A stretch of 64,000 nt of DNA, from assembly GCA_022605405.1 (NCBI GenBank), contig JABYQQ010000016.1, positions 1,116,001-1,180,000 on the forward strand, in the 5' to 3' direction. Below are positions 55,954 through 64,000 of the stretch, one piece after another. How positions within the stretch are numbered: the stretch's first letter is position 1; the number at the start of each line of letters is the position of its first letter. Origin of the DNA: Earliella scabrosa. Lineage: Eukaryota > Basidiomycota > Agaricomycetes > Polyporales > Polyporaceae. The notes below the pieces were generated by a model. That model saw only the letters and a list, made by a program, of their open reading frames with translations. It ran no database searches and had not been told where the DNA came from. The position numbers and the translations under genes are program-made.

Positions 55954-58900
55954 TCACATCACCTCAAAGTCATCCCACAAGCCCGGGATCTCGTGCGGCC
56001 GCGTCGTCTTGATCTCCGTCGTCTCGACGAGCTCCTGGAGCGTGTCCACGACGAGGCCCTGCTCCTCCCTGCCCTTGACGGCGACGAGCGTCGTCGTGTC
56101 CTTGTCCGGGCTGAGCAGGCCGACGTCGACGCGGCGGACTTCGTCCGCTTCGATGACCTGCACGAGCTTGCCGGTGCTCACCGTCCGGATCTCGATGAAC
56201 TCGGGCGAAAAGAGGAGGACGTGGTCGCCCCGCCACGAGCACGCGGTCGCCTTTGTCTCCCAGCGGAGGTAGCCCGAGCTCCGGCTCGGGACGCCGTACT
56301 TGTTCGTGTAGCAGCCTAGCTCTGTGGGATGTGCAAGACGGCGAGTCAGTCGTGCGCCGCTCTCTTCCGGGTCGTCCGGGAACAAGAGAGGATTGAAGAA
56401 CGAGACATACCGTCGTAAATGACCAGGAGCTCGTCGGTGCTCTCACAGCGCACGATGCCGAGGGGCCTGGACTGCGAGCAGCGGGACTTGAGCGTCATCA
56501 TCGGCAGGTTGTTGTCCGCGTCGCTGAAGTCCGGGATGGACATTGCTTTCGAGCTCAAGGTGAGGCTAAAATCAAAGGTCATCGGTCAGGCTCGGAGTGG
56601 TTCATAGCATGATGTCACAGTAGACGCACTTGGTTGGGTCGACTACAGAAAGGCCCTTCTCCGAGCAGATGACTATGCGCTGCTTGAGCGCGGCGACGTT
56701 GTGCGTATCCTTGGGTATTGACAGCGGCTGCGGAAAGAATCGTCAGTGAACTACACGATCACACGCGCCCGACGCTCGGTACCGACCTCGCCAAACGACC
56801 GGAATGAGTACAAGCCGTTCATGCTCCGTCGCGGGTTCGTGTTCAACTCAGCATTGCTCACAACCTCCAGCGCATACAGGTAGAGCTGCAGGAAGCTCTT
56901 CGCCGCATAGAGCACTGTCAAACGCAAGTGGCGTCAGGACTCAGCTCCATCTTACAGACGCTCATGGCGCGGGGCGGCACTGACCTACTACGCGGCTCCC
57001 AACCCTTCCGGCGCGGAAGAACTGAATTTCGGTAGCGATGCGCTCTTTCGACGCCTCCACGTTCGACGGACTCGTCATCCCCATCGCCGCGCGGCCGACG
57101 AGGTCGAGCGAGTACGAGTACAGGCCGAACTCGTGCTGGACGAAGAACTTGTTCACTGCCGGGAGGGCGACCATGCAGATCGGATTGGGCACGTTGAGCA
57201 CCTTGCGGAAGGCTGCCCACGGACACGCCTGCGTCAGTGGTAGGTCTCTGAGGCGAATGAGAATGACAATACCTGGTTCACCCTTCTGCGCCACATATAC
57301 TCCAGAGGCACACGCTACAGCGATGAACTTGTGGGAGTTGGTTACTGCCCATGTTCGTGAATCAGCCTGTGAGAGTGACGTTCGGGGTCAAAGGAGAAGG
57401 ACGCTTACGCAGCTTCGTTGCGGCAAACACCTGTCCAGTGAAATGCGACCCGGCGCCGTTGTAATTGGCATATACATTGGGGGAGGCACGCTTGAAGAAG
57501 CCGTCGTTGATTGTATGTGGCACGAAGAACTGCGCAACAGCATCGTCATCGTCAGAATTCCATTAACGATGTACAAAGGACCGCATATAGCCAACGCACC
57601 ATGTTGCCCTCTTGCCTGACTCGTCGAAGCTCAAGGCCGTGGTTGAACGCAGCAAACCACTGATCGCGCGCAGACTCGCTGTGCGCATACAGGGTATATC
57701 GCCTCGTCATCTTCGCCGAGGCGTGGTATATCGTGAACGGCCACATTTGGCGGTATCGAGGGCGCACGCGGTCCAGGAGGCCGAGGCCGCCGTCTTCCGC
57801 CTTCTCCTTGCGATTCTCGGGCGAGGCGTCGAACATGCCTAGACGCAGGTAGTCGAGGGGTATCGGCTGCGGAGTGTGTCAGCCAGACGTGGAGACAGCG
57901 CATGTAGAGGGGTACCGACGCGCGACACCACATGGTGTTTCGTGACCGAACGGCCGTCATTGCCTTGACGGACTTCCGGCTTGAGCAAGAGGACTATGAC
58001 GCGTGTTAGAAGGGCATATATGCACATTGGCAGTCAACGTACGGTAGTTGTCAAGCAGAGCAACGTGTAGATCCGCCCAGTGGAAGTTCATCTCAGATCT
58101 GTATCGTCTTGAGAGTGGTCCTTGGGATAGTAACGACCGTGTGTCGTCATACAAATCCAAATCCTGCCATTCAGGTGATCAGTGCGCGGACGTAGTCATT
58201 TAAGGGTGAAAGACACACAATGATCTCGCCCTTCTGATACACCAAGCTCTCGCACAAGCTCCAGAACTTGACTTTCTCCTCCGCCGCCTCAATGCCAGGT
58301 TGCGTGCCCCGGATGAACTCATTGAGGATACCAAGGATAAGAGGAATCGCCTCCATGTCGGGATGATCCGGCTCGGTATACTTTCTTGCGTTCTCGAGCA
58401 AGAGCTGCAGACGCGGTAGACGGGTAACGGGGCGGGATATGAAGGTTATGAGGTCGCGCTTGCGGACGCGAGGGTCGAGCGAGCACTGCTGCACGAAGTA
58501 CTGATACTTGGAGTTGCGCCGCATCTCGGACCGGTGGCGCATCTCTGCTATAGGATAGTGCTTGATGTATTCCTCGTACTCCGCACGAAAGAGAAGGCAG
58601 TCTACGTTCGTGGCCATCAATGCACGACTCGATGCGCCGGAAAGAATGCACGCACTGTCAAGGATGATATCTGCGACACTTTGCACTAGAGGAAACTGGT
58701 CGCGTTGGCGAGAAAACAGTGCGGCTAGCATGCGTTGATGGTGTTCAAGAATTTGATACAGATTGAAGAAGACCTCATGAATGAACGCTTTCAGCCGAGA
58801 GGGCGGGACTGCCATGGTGTTCATGAGAGGATCTATGAAGACCTGAACAGCGCTCCTGTCAGTAAAGGGATATCGTAGAGTGCGATCATGGAGTGACAGT

Positions 58901-59750
58901 GATAACTTGCGAAGCTAACGGATAGGCCACATATATGCTAGAACACGGGTCAACGCACCTCTTTCACAAGCTCCATATCGGCGACATAGTCCTTCTCCGA
59001 CTTGATGATCTCAAACAGGATGGACTGTCGCTGGACCTCTTTTCTATCAAGCACTACACGGGCTTCTGGCGGTACTAGACGGTGCCATTCTGAATCCGTG
59101 TCCGAAAGCTCCCCGTGCTGAAACTTGCTAAGGCCCTCTTCGGAGTCGATGCTATGTCTCATGTCAACACGGTGTAGCGGCACGTCATGAGAAGGCAAAG
59201 ACACACGTGAGATCGGAAAGCTCTGAAGACAAATCCCTGATGGTTGACTAGACACAGAACGTCGGTTTACGAGGCTAGGGAGAGCATGAGAAGGGCAGAC
59301 CTCTGGTGTGTTCTCGAACGACGGCGGTCGCGACGACTCTCCGCTAATCGAGTATCGGGTTGGAGTGAGAAGACTATCGGGGGACAATATGGACTCGCTC
59401 CTCGTGCTGCGATGAGTGAAGTTTGTGCTGGTAGCGCGGTAAGGGGATCGGTGAGAAGAGGAGCGGTAGAGCTGAGGCTCGGGGAAAGACATGCGCGCAG
59501 TGTCGACCTCGTACGCGCTCGCGGCCCTGCTTGGTGGCCGACCAGGTACATCGAGGCTGATCCGAGGGCCGGGGAGGGAGGAGCTGACATTGCTGGGCGA
59601 GGCGGGTGTATAGGGGGTGTATATCGGGTGGCGGCGATCAGCCCAGAGGTTAATCGGCGAGAGTGGCGGGTCGTGGGCGGAGGGGGACGGGTTTGCGGGA
59701 GGGGCCGCGCCAGGAGGGATGGTCACAAACGGACGAGGACGATGGGCCAT
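55954..59750 (-). CDS. ROM2: Rho1 guanine nucleotide exchange factor of ROM2 type (DH-PH-CNH)
   Basis: Exons 59750-58959, 58842-58219, 58163-58043, 57993-57920, 57866-57600, 57529-57409, 57344-57273, 57212-56985, 56914-56787, 56727-56630, 56565-56411 and 56321-55954; 1,015 residues. A disordered Ser/Pro-rich region (1-230) is followed by the DH domain (RQSILFEIIKSEKDYVADMEL, FIHEVFFNLYQILEHHQRML, ISRPVTRLPRLQLLLENARKYT), the PH domain (DLDLYDDTRSLLSQGPLSRRY, RRYTLYAHSESARDQWFAAF) and the CNH domain (NSHKFIAVACASGVYVAQKG, ICMVALPAVNKFFVQHEFGLY, LKQRIVICSEKGLSVVDP). Rom2 activates Rho1 at the plasma membrane in cell-wall integrity signalling. The start is the second Met in frame; 11 more residues are possible upstream. 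The acceptor of exon 57344-57273 is uncertain: the nearer CACAG would give a stop. Confidence 0.91.
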
Positions 59751-60621
59751 CGAGCAGCCGAAGACGACAAAGACTGCACGCACTCGAGCGAGCCGGGCCT
59801 GCAGCTGTCCCGCTCAGGTCAGCGCACACCCTCGCTCTCCAGCTCCCCATGACGCACTGATCTTCCGGTCCGGCTTCAGCCACTAGGCACAGATGACGAC
59901 TTGCTCAGCTCCTCTTCCCAGCCGTGGATGCGCTGGATGTCGTCCAAACACCGCGTGCACGCCAAATTCGCGCTTGATGGCGAGCGGGACTGAAGAGGCG
60001 TCGAGCACTCACCGCACTCCTGCGTCTGCGCTCCGCAGGTATCGAAACCCCGGGCTCTCTCAAAAGGCAATCACACGCTCCCTTGCGTCAGAACCACCCT
60101 GGCCCGTGTATTAGAGGTGTGCTGAGAAACGCGTGCAACAGCGTGAAGCTAGAGCAGAAGAAAGCAGCAAAGTGTCGCAGATGGACTCCATCACACGATG
60201 TCAAGAGCTTGTGCCAATGGCCATAACACAGGCAGCGATGATGTCGTCGAATATCGAGATCGAGATCGCCGCCGCACTCGGAGCGGAGCCTGTCGGGGTG
60301 TAATCCTCCCCGAGGAAAATGTGGGCGCCGATTGAGCTGAGTATCAATCTCCACGAAACTCAGTTTGACTAACTGGATGTCGCTGGTGGACAAGTTTTTC
60401 CATCTTCTCCTTCACCATCGTCCCTCTCCTCGTCTTTCACGCCTCTGCACCCCTGTCTCGACCCTTTCGTCACCGTCATCGACACGATCGCCAACCTGGC
60501 TTGCATATCCTCGCCGCATCCTCGTGGTCTTGAGAAATCGATAGCACTCAGGCGAGGTACCTCTCATCATCCTCATCTTCTCCCACATACCTTTGACACT
60601 CGCCATATCCCGCCTAGTGCT
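59751..60621. other. Divergent intergenic region
   Basis: Between the starts of the Rho GEF gene and the 60622 ORF. No gene supported. The last 200 bases before 60622 are C/T-rich. Confidence 0.5.
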
Positions 60622-63240
60622 ATGTCGGATCCCCCGCGGCCAAGCCTTGCATACGATGGCGATGAGGACTCCCTCTTTGGCTCCCCTCCCTCATCACCAT
60701 CCAGAGGTAGGTCACCGACACCGCTAGCCTTACCTAGCGGTACAGCACAAAACGTGGGGACTCTTGCACTTCCTGGTTCCCACCTTGTCGCTGAACTACC
60801 AGTCACTCCGCCAGTGTCCTTGTCGTTGAGTACGAGCACATCCACTCGACCAACGGATCAGGCTACATCGTCCGCTTCGACAGCGCGGGTCCCGTTGCAA
60901 TCAATCGGCGCAACCTCTCGGAGGAACAGCGTCGCTCCTTTGCCCTCTAGTGCGGTCACTGGCACTGGCACTACACGTTCCCGCGCGGACGCCTCTGTCC
61001 GAAAGTCGAAGAAAGGAAAGGAACGGGCCAAGGACAACTCAACTACCCCACGTCCGACACCACCTCCCATCCCACTCCCCTCTGCTGACGAACCTCCGCC
61101 GGCGCACTTCTTTCGGAACCAGCAGGCCTTGCTCGGGTTGGCCGGTATGGTGGGTGGCGTTAATCCTGCCAATCTGTCGAAGGCGCGTCACACTCGGGGC
61201 ACTACAGCAGAGAATCCAATTGTTGTAGACGATGAGCCATCACCCCAGCCATTCATCGGCAAACGCCCGCCCTGCTCGGGACCGTCCGATCCATCGCAAC
61301 TACCACGACCTACTAGCGAGCAGATCATCGGCTCTCTTCTCCAGCAGAAAAATGTACTCCCTGTGGTCATTTCTCTTTTGCGTCTTCTTGTACCTGGCGC
61401 ACCTTCACTTTCACAACCCTTTCCTCATCCCTACCCTCCCTCCCAGTCTCCATCTGCCTTCTCAACGCGCAGTCAAAGCCCCGAAGCAGCTTTTGGCAAC
61501 TCTGCGCCTCCCCTGAAACGACGTAGGCTGAACTCGGTGCCTGCGGGTGCTGGAGACTGGGATGTGCCATATCCGTTTCAAGACGGCCAAGGCCCCGAGA
61601 ACTACCGCACAAATTGGGAGAACGACCGGGGCAAGCAGCTTCTCGCGGATCTCGTGCAACTGGTTCAAGGAGCTGCACGCAAGGCTGCCGCAAAAGCCTG
61701 GACCCAGCAACAGCACTATGGTCGGGAAGCAACGGTGAACAAGTATTATCGCTCCAAGACGATGTACTATGGCTTGGAAGGTGGACCTACTGCTTCGACG
61801 CGTGCGTCTCAGCCACGATCTCGCTCCGAAGTTCCGGATCCCCATGCGTCAGGCAGCAGTACACCGTCTGCTTGCGCATCCTCAGGACTTGCGTCTCAGA
61901 CAGTTCCATCAACATTACCCCAGCCTGATCTCGGTACTCCATCCTCTCCTGAATCCTCCTCCCACCTTCCTTCGGCAACGTTTGAACACCTTGTGGAGTC
62001 ACTTCTCGCGGCTCAGCAGCAAGAAGTCCCACCTCCGTCAGCGTCAGCCCACAGTGCAGCGAGCGATGTAGCAGACACTTCAGGCCCCACATTCCCCTCT
62101 GACGAAAGCACGCAAGCTTTCTTTGATAGCTGGCTCGATATGCTAGCCGCTATGCCGCCTGGCGACCCGAACGAAGCAGGCGTCGGCTCATCTCAACCCG
62201 GCGCCGCCACGTCAGCCGTCTCCGTCGGGGCCGACACTTCCACTTCTCCCACTATGGCGGACGTTCATCCCGCATTTGCAATCCCTGATTGCCTCATTGA
62301 TCCTTCTCTCCTTGACCTATCAGTCAATAGTGGAGTGGGTGCTCACGTACCGTCGGCACCGGCATCTAACCCCGTCAATGTCTCGACGACGGTATCTGGC
62401 CAGTCGTCTGCTGCTCCGTCACTCATCGACTCCCCCACTGCGACTGCGACTTCACTCCCGGATTCTACCGGCGCTGGTCCGGTGACGCCGTCCCTCGACT
62501 GGATGTTACCCAATGTACCGACGACCCAGGACATGAAGTTGTTGGAGCAATGGGCAGGGATGGAAATCGATGTGGACGTCGATGCTCTTCTCGGTACGCA
62601 GTCGATCCCTCCGCAATCAACAGAAGTTCCGGATGCAAGATCTGCGACGAGCACGATCACGGAGCTACCGCAAGCGGTACACGGTGTACAGAGTTCACCG
62701 CAGGAACAAACACGCCGGAGTCCGGGTCTCTCCCCTCTTCCCGAGTCGACCCCGCAGCCGCAGGAGCTGGGAACGCACTCTTCGGTTGCCGCACCGCTTG
62801 CAGGGCAGGGGCAAGACGGTTCTTCTGGTCCCAGTTCTGGTCCATTGTCGCAGGCGTCTGCGCCAGCTGCGTCATGCATACCAACGCCTCAGCTCCCCTC
62901 GTACCCGCCCGTTCCCCCCGTTCCCCCGTCGAACCAGGCGACTGCCTCATCTGCGCCTCCGACTTCCGTTGCCGCCGGGGCGCCCGGCGCACACGCGATC
63001 GCGACGTCTGCGTGGGCCAAGGGCAAGGCGAAGGCGATTCCGGGGATGGGGAACGGCGTGGGGGCCGGGAGCGCGTCCGGGGCGGGGAAGCTGGAGAGGA
63101 AGGCGGTCGTGGAGAAGGCGAGGAAGATGCGGGCGGCGCTGGTGGCGGAGGTGGAGCGCGCGAAGGTTGCGCTGTGGGAGACGACGCTGGAGCAGGGCGT
63201 GCTGGTTGCGATGGGACGGGAGTTGGAGAAGGGCGGGTGA
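60622..63240 (+). CDS. Unrecognised 872-residue protein, intronless, probably a nuclear regulator
   Basis: A single open frame of 872 codons in a window where every other complete gene has introns. Most of the protein is disordered and rich in Ser, Pro, Thr and Ala. Four parts stand out. NPIVVDDEP (about residue 197) is a SUMO-interaction-like motif. PPLKRRRLN (about 296-303) is a nuclear localisation signal. A block at about 313-365 (WDVPYPFQDGQGPENYRTNW, then GKQLLADLVQLVQGAARKAAAKAW, then KYYRSKTMYYGLEGG) looks conserved. The C-terminus (GKLERKAVVEKARKMRAALV, AKVALWETTLEQGVLVAMGRE) forms a likely coiled coil. Short acidic-hydrophobic stretches (TQAFFDSWLDMLAAM, SLDWMLPNV) resemble activation domains. 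I do not recognise the family. A transcriptional cofactor is a guess from these features only. Confidence 0.75.
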   Translation: MSDPPRPSLAYDGDEDSLFGSPPSSPSRGRSPTPLALPSGTAQNVGTLALPGSHLVAELPVTPPVSLSLSTSTSTRPTDQATSSASTARVPLQSIGATSRRNSVAPLPSSAVTGTGTTRSRADASVRKSKKGKERAKDNSTTPRPTPPPIPLPSADEPPPAHFFRNQQALLGLAGMVGGVNPANLSKARHTRGTTAENPIVVDDEPSPQPFIGKRPPCSGPSDPSQLPRPTSEQIIGSLLQQKNVLPVVISLLRLLVPGAPSLSQPFPHPYPPSQSPSAFSTRSQSPEAAFGNSAPPLKRRRLNSVPAGAGDWDVPYPFQDGQGPENYRTNWENDRGKQLLADLVQLVQGAARKAAAKAWTQQQHYGREATVNKYYRSKTMYYGLEGGPTASTRASQPRSRSEVPDPHASGSSTPSACASSGLASQTVPSTLPQPDLGTPSSPESSSHLPSATFEHLVESLLAAQQQEVPPPSASAHSAASDVADTSGPTFPSDESTQAFFDSWLDMLAAMPPGDPNEAGVGSSQPGAATSAVSVGADTSTSPTMADVHPAFAIPDCLIDPSLLDLSVNSGVGAHVPSAPASNPVNVSTTVSGQSSAAPSLIDSPTATATSLPDSTGAGPVTPSLDWMLPNVPTTQDMKLLEQWAGMEIDVDVDALLGTQSIPPQSTEVPDARSATSTITELPQAVHGVQSSPQEQTRRSPGLSPLPESTPQPQELGTHSSVAAPLAGQGQDGSSGPSSGPLSQASAPAASCIPTPQLPSYPPVPPVPPSNQATASSAPPTSVAAGAPGAHAIATSAWAKGKAKAIPGMGNGVGAGSASGAGKLERKAVVEKARKMRAALVAEVERAKVALWETTLEQGVLVAMGRELEKGG

Positions 63241-63761
63241 AGGAAGCGTAGGAGTGGGCCTGCGGATGTGGATGAAGGGCGCTGGTCAGGGTGCGAAACG
63301 TAGTGTGGTGTGTCGTACGTCGTATGTCCTGGTCCGGCTGAAGCGTACTATAGTGGTACTTTCTGGTAGTTCACTAAACTCGTGTTTTAGTACATACTAT
63401 AATGCATCCATTCAACTTGTTCTAAGAGGCGGCGTGATGGATGCATGATGGACGGAAGAACGACGAGGCTATGTACCTCAGTTAAGCTCGGTCGTCTAAA
63501 TCCGAGCACCCCATGTGGCATGCTGACCTCCAGAAAGCTTGCTCGAGCGATCTCGCTCGGTCCCGTCCGGGTCGCTCGAGAAGAAGGCCAGCCACGACGG
63601 GCCCCGCGAAGTTGTTCTATTCGTGGCAGTTACTAGGCAATAGACGCAGAAGAATCCTGGGCATTACACTACAGCAGATAGGCGCATCGTATTCGCGCCC
63701 CTCCTTCTCCCGAGCGCGTAGACCGTACGCGGTACTACAATGTACATTATAAAAGGACTTT
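63241..63761. other. 3' flanking and convergent intergenic region
   Basis: Between the 60622 ORF and the minus-strand fragment at the right edge. No gene seen. Confidence 0.45.
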
Positions 63762-64000
63762 TCAGGACCTGCTGCCGGATACGGCGAACGAGGTGGCGTG
63801 GTCGTAGGCAGCATTGTAGGACTTGACGTAGTATGCGAGCTCGGGCATCGGTTTCTTGGACAGCTCATTCCGGCGGTTGGGGGTTGTCGTCAGGACCCAG
63901 GACCGAGATCGAGGAATTGCAGATAGACCTCGGGATGCGCATCGGCCTCAGAGAAGTCGGCCGGTAGCTTCCATCGTACCGTCCTCGTCTCCGTGTGTGG
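63762..64000 (-). CDS. 3' end of an unrecognised gene running off the right edge
   Basis: On the minus strand the frame is open from the edge to a stop at 63890. It reads TRTVRWKLPADFSEADAHPE and continues VYLQFLDLGPG, which looks like a folded protein. A second protein-like stretch in another frame (MPELAYYVKSYNAAYDHATS) ends at a stop at 63762-63764. The two are probably exons separated by a short intron, but I could not settle the junction: no clear GT-AG pair of normal length joins them. I do not recognise the protein. Either stretch alone could be the true C-terminus. Confidence 0.4.

Noticed and set aside
57346..57408. Use of the acceptor CACAG near 57375 in the Rho GEF gene
   Set aside because: It would bring GC-TGA into frame after the upstream exon and stop the protein. 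The downstream GGGCAG keeps the CNH domain open, though it drops a few residues that relatives may have.
1..64000. A biosynthetic gene cluster, mating-type locus, CRISPR array or prophage
   Set aside because: No polyketide, peptide or terpene synthase, homeodomain pair, pheromone receptor, direct-repeat array or phage gene was found; the genes are mainly conserved eukaryotic housekeeping genes.

Overview
The window is nuclear DNA from a filamentous basidiomycete, most likely an Agaricomycete of polypore type. The signs are a high GC content, gene spacing often below 500 bp, and many short GT-AG introns (about 48-70 nt) that cut almost every coding region into small exons. The protein set also fits: RNA-dependent RNA polymerase, fungal Rho-GEF with a CNH domain, GPI-anchored secreted proteins, RMI1, SGD1, SNU66, ACL4 and SQT1. 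I built every gene model by eye from splice sites, reading frame and family motifs. Exon lists are given in the entries, and each summed coding length is a multiple of three.

Layout. 1-721: 5' part of a Shewanella-like protein phosphatase (minus). 991-1884: RPB7 (plus). 2461-5364: GPI-type aspartic protease (plus). 5914-6686: glutathione peroxidase (minus). 8677-9879: unrecognised protein with two copies of a WPLPP motif (plus). 10634-12072: RMND1/MRX10 (plus). 12439-13786: alpha/beta hydrolase (minus). 15172-16563: ACL4 (minus). 16827-18074: unrecognised nuclear-type protein (plus). 18891-21718: UPF1-like SF1 helicase (plus). 21886-24388: carnitine acetyltransferase (minus). 25166-27147: RMI1 (plus). 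27405-28506: DNAJC8/Spf31 (minus). 28700-29855: COX11 (plus). 30130-30500: PAM18 (plus). 30769-31786: EFM4 (plus). 31806-35055: SGD1/NOM1 (minus). 35234-38118: SNU66/SART1 (plus). 38272-39538: RNase H2 catalytic subunit (minus). 39922-41361: SQT1 (minus). 41852-43064: TDP2-like phosphodiesterase (plus). 43733-48368: RNA-dependent RNA polymerase (plus). 50155-51167: small GPI-anchored secreted protein (plus). 53910-55535: secreted lactonase-type beta-propeller (plus). 55954-59750: Rho1 GEF of ROM2 type (minus). 60622-63240: unrecognised 872-residue intronless ORF (plus). 63762-64000: 3' end of an unrecognised gene (minus).

Most genes are housekeeping. They cover ribosome assembly (ACL4, SQT1, SGD1, EFM4), RNA synthesis and splicing (RPB7, SNU66, Spf31), DNA/RNA repair (RMI1, RNase H2A, TDP2-like) and mitochondria (COX11, PAM18, MRX10, CAT2). 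From about 48 kb the spacing widens and secreted cell-surface proteins appear. I saw no tRNA, rRNA, CRISPR array or intact transposon.

The observations I would follow first are these. (1) A segment of about 2 kb (20,212-22,150) is almost stripped of CpG and runs across the 3' ends of two convergent genes without regard to exon or gene limits. (2) The small GPI protein seems to need an exon of only two nucleotides (50,481-50,482). (3) Carnitine acetyltransferase carries both a presequence-like N-terminus and a PTS1-like SHL end. (4) An alpha/beta hydrolase has Asn in place of its catalytic Asp. (5) Several lineage-type proteins have no function that I recognise.
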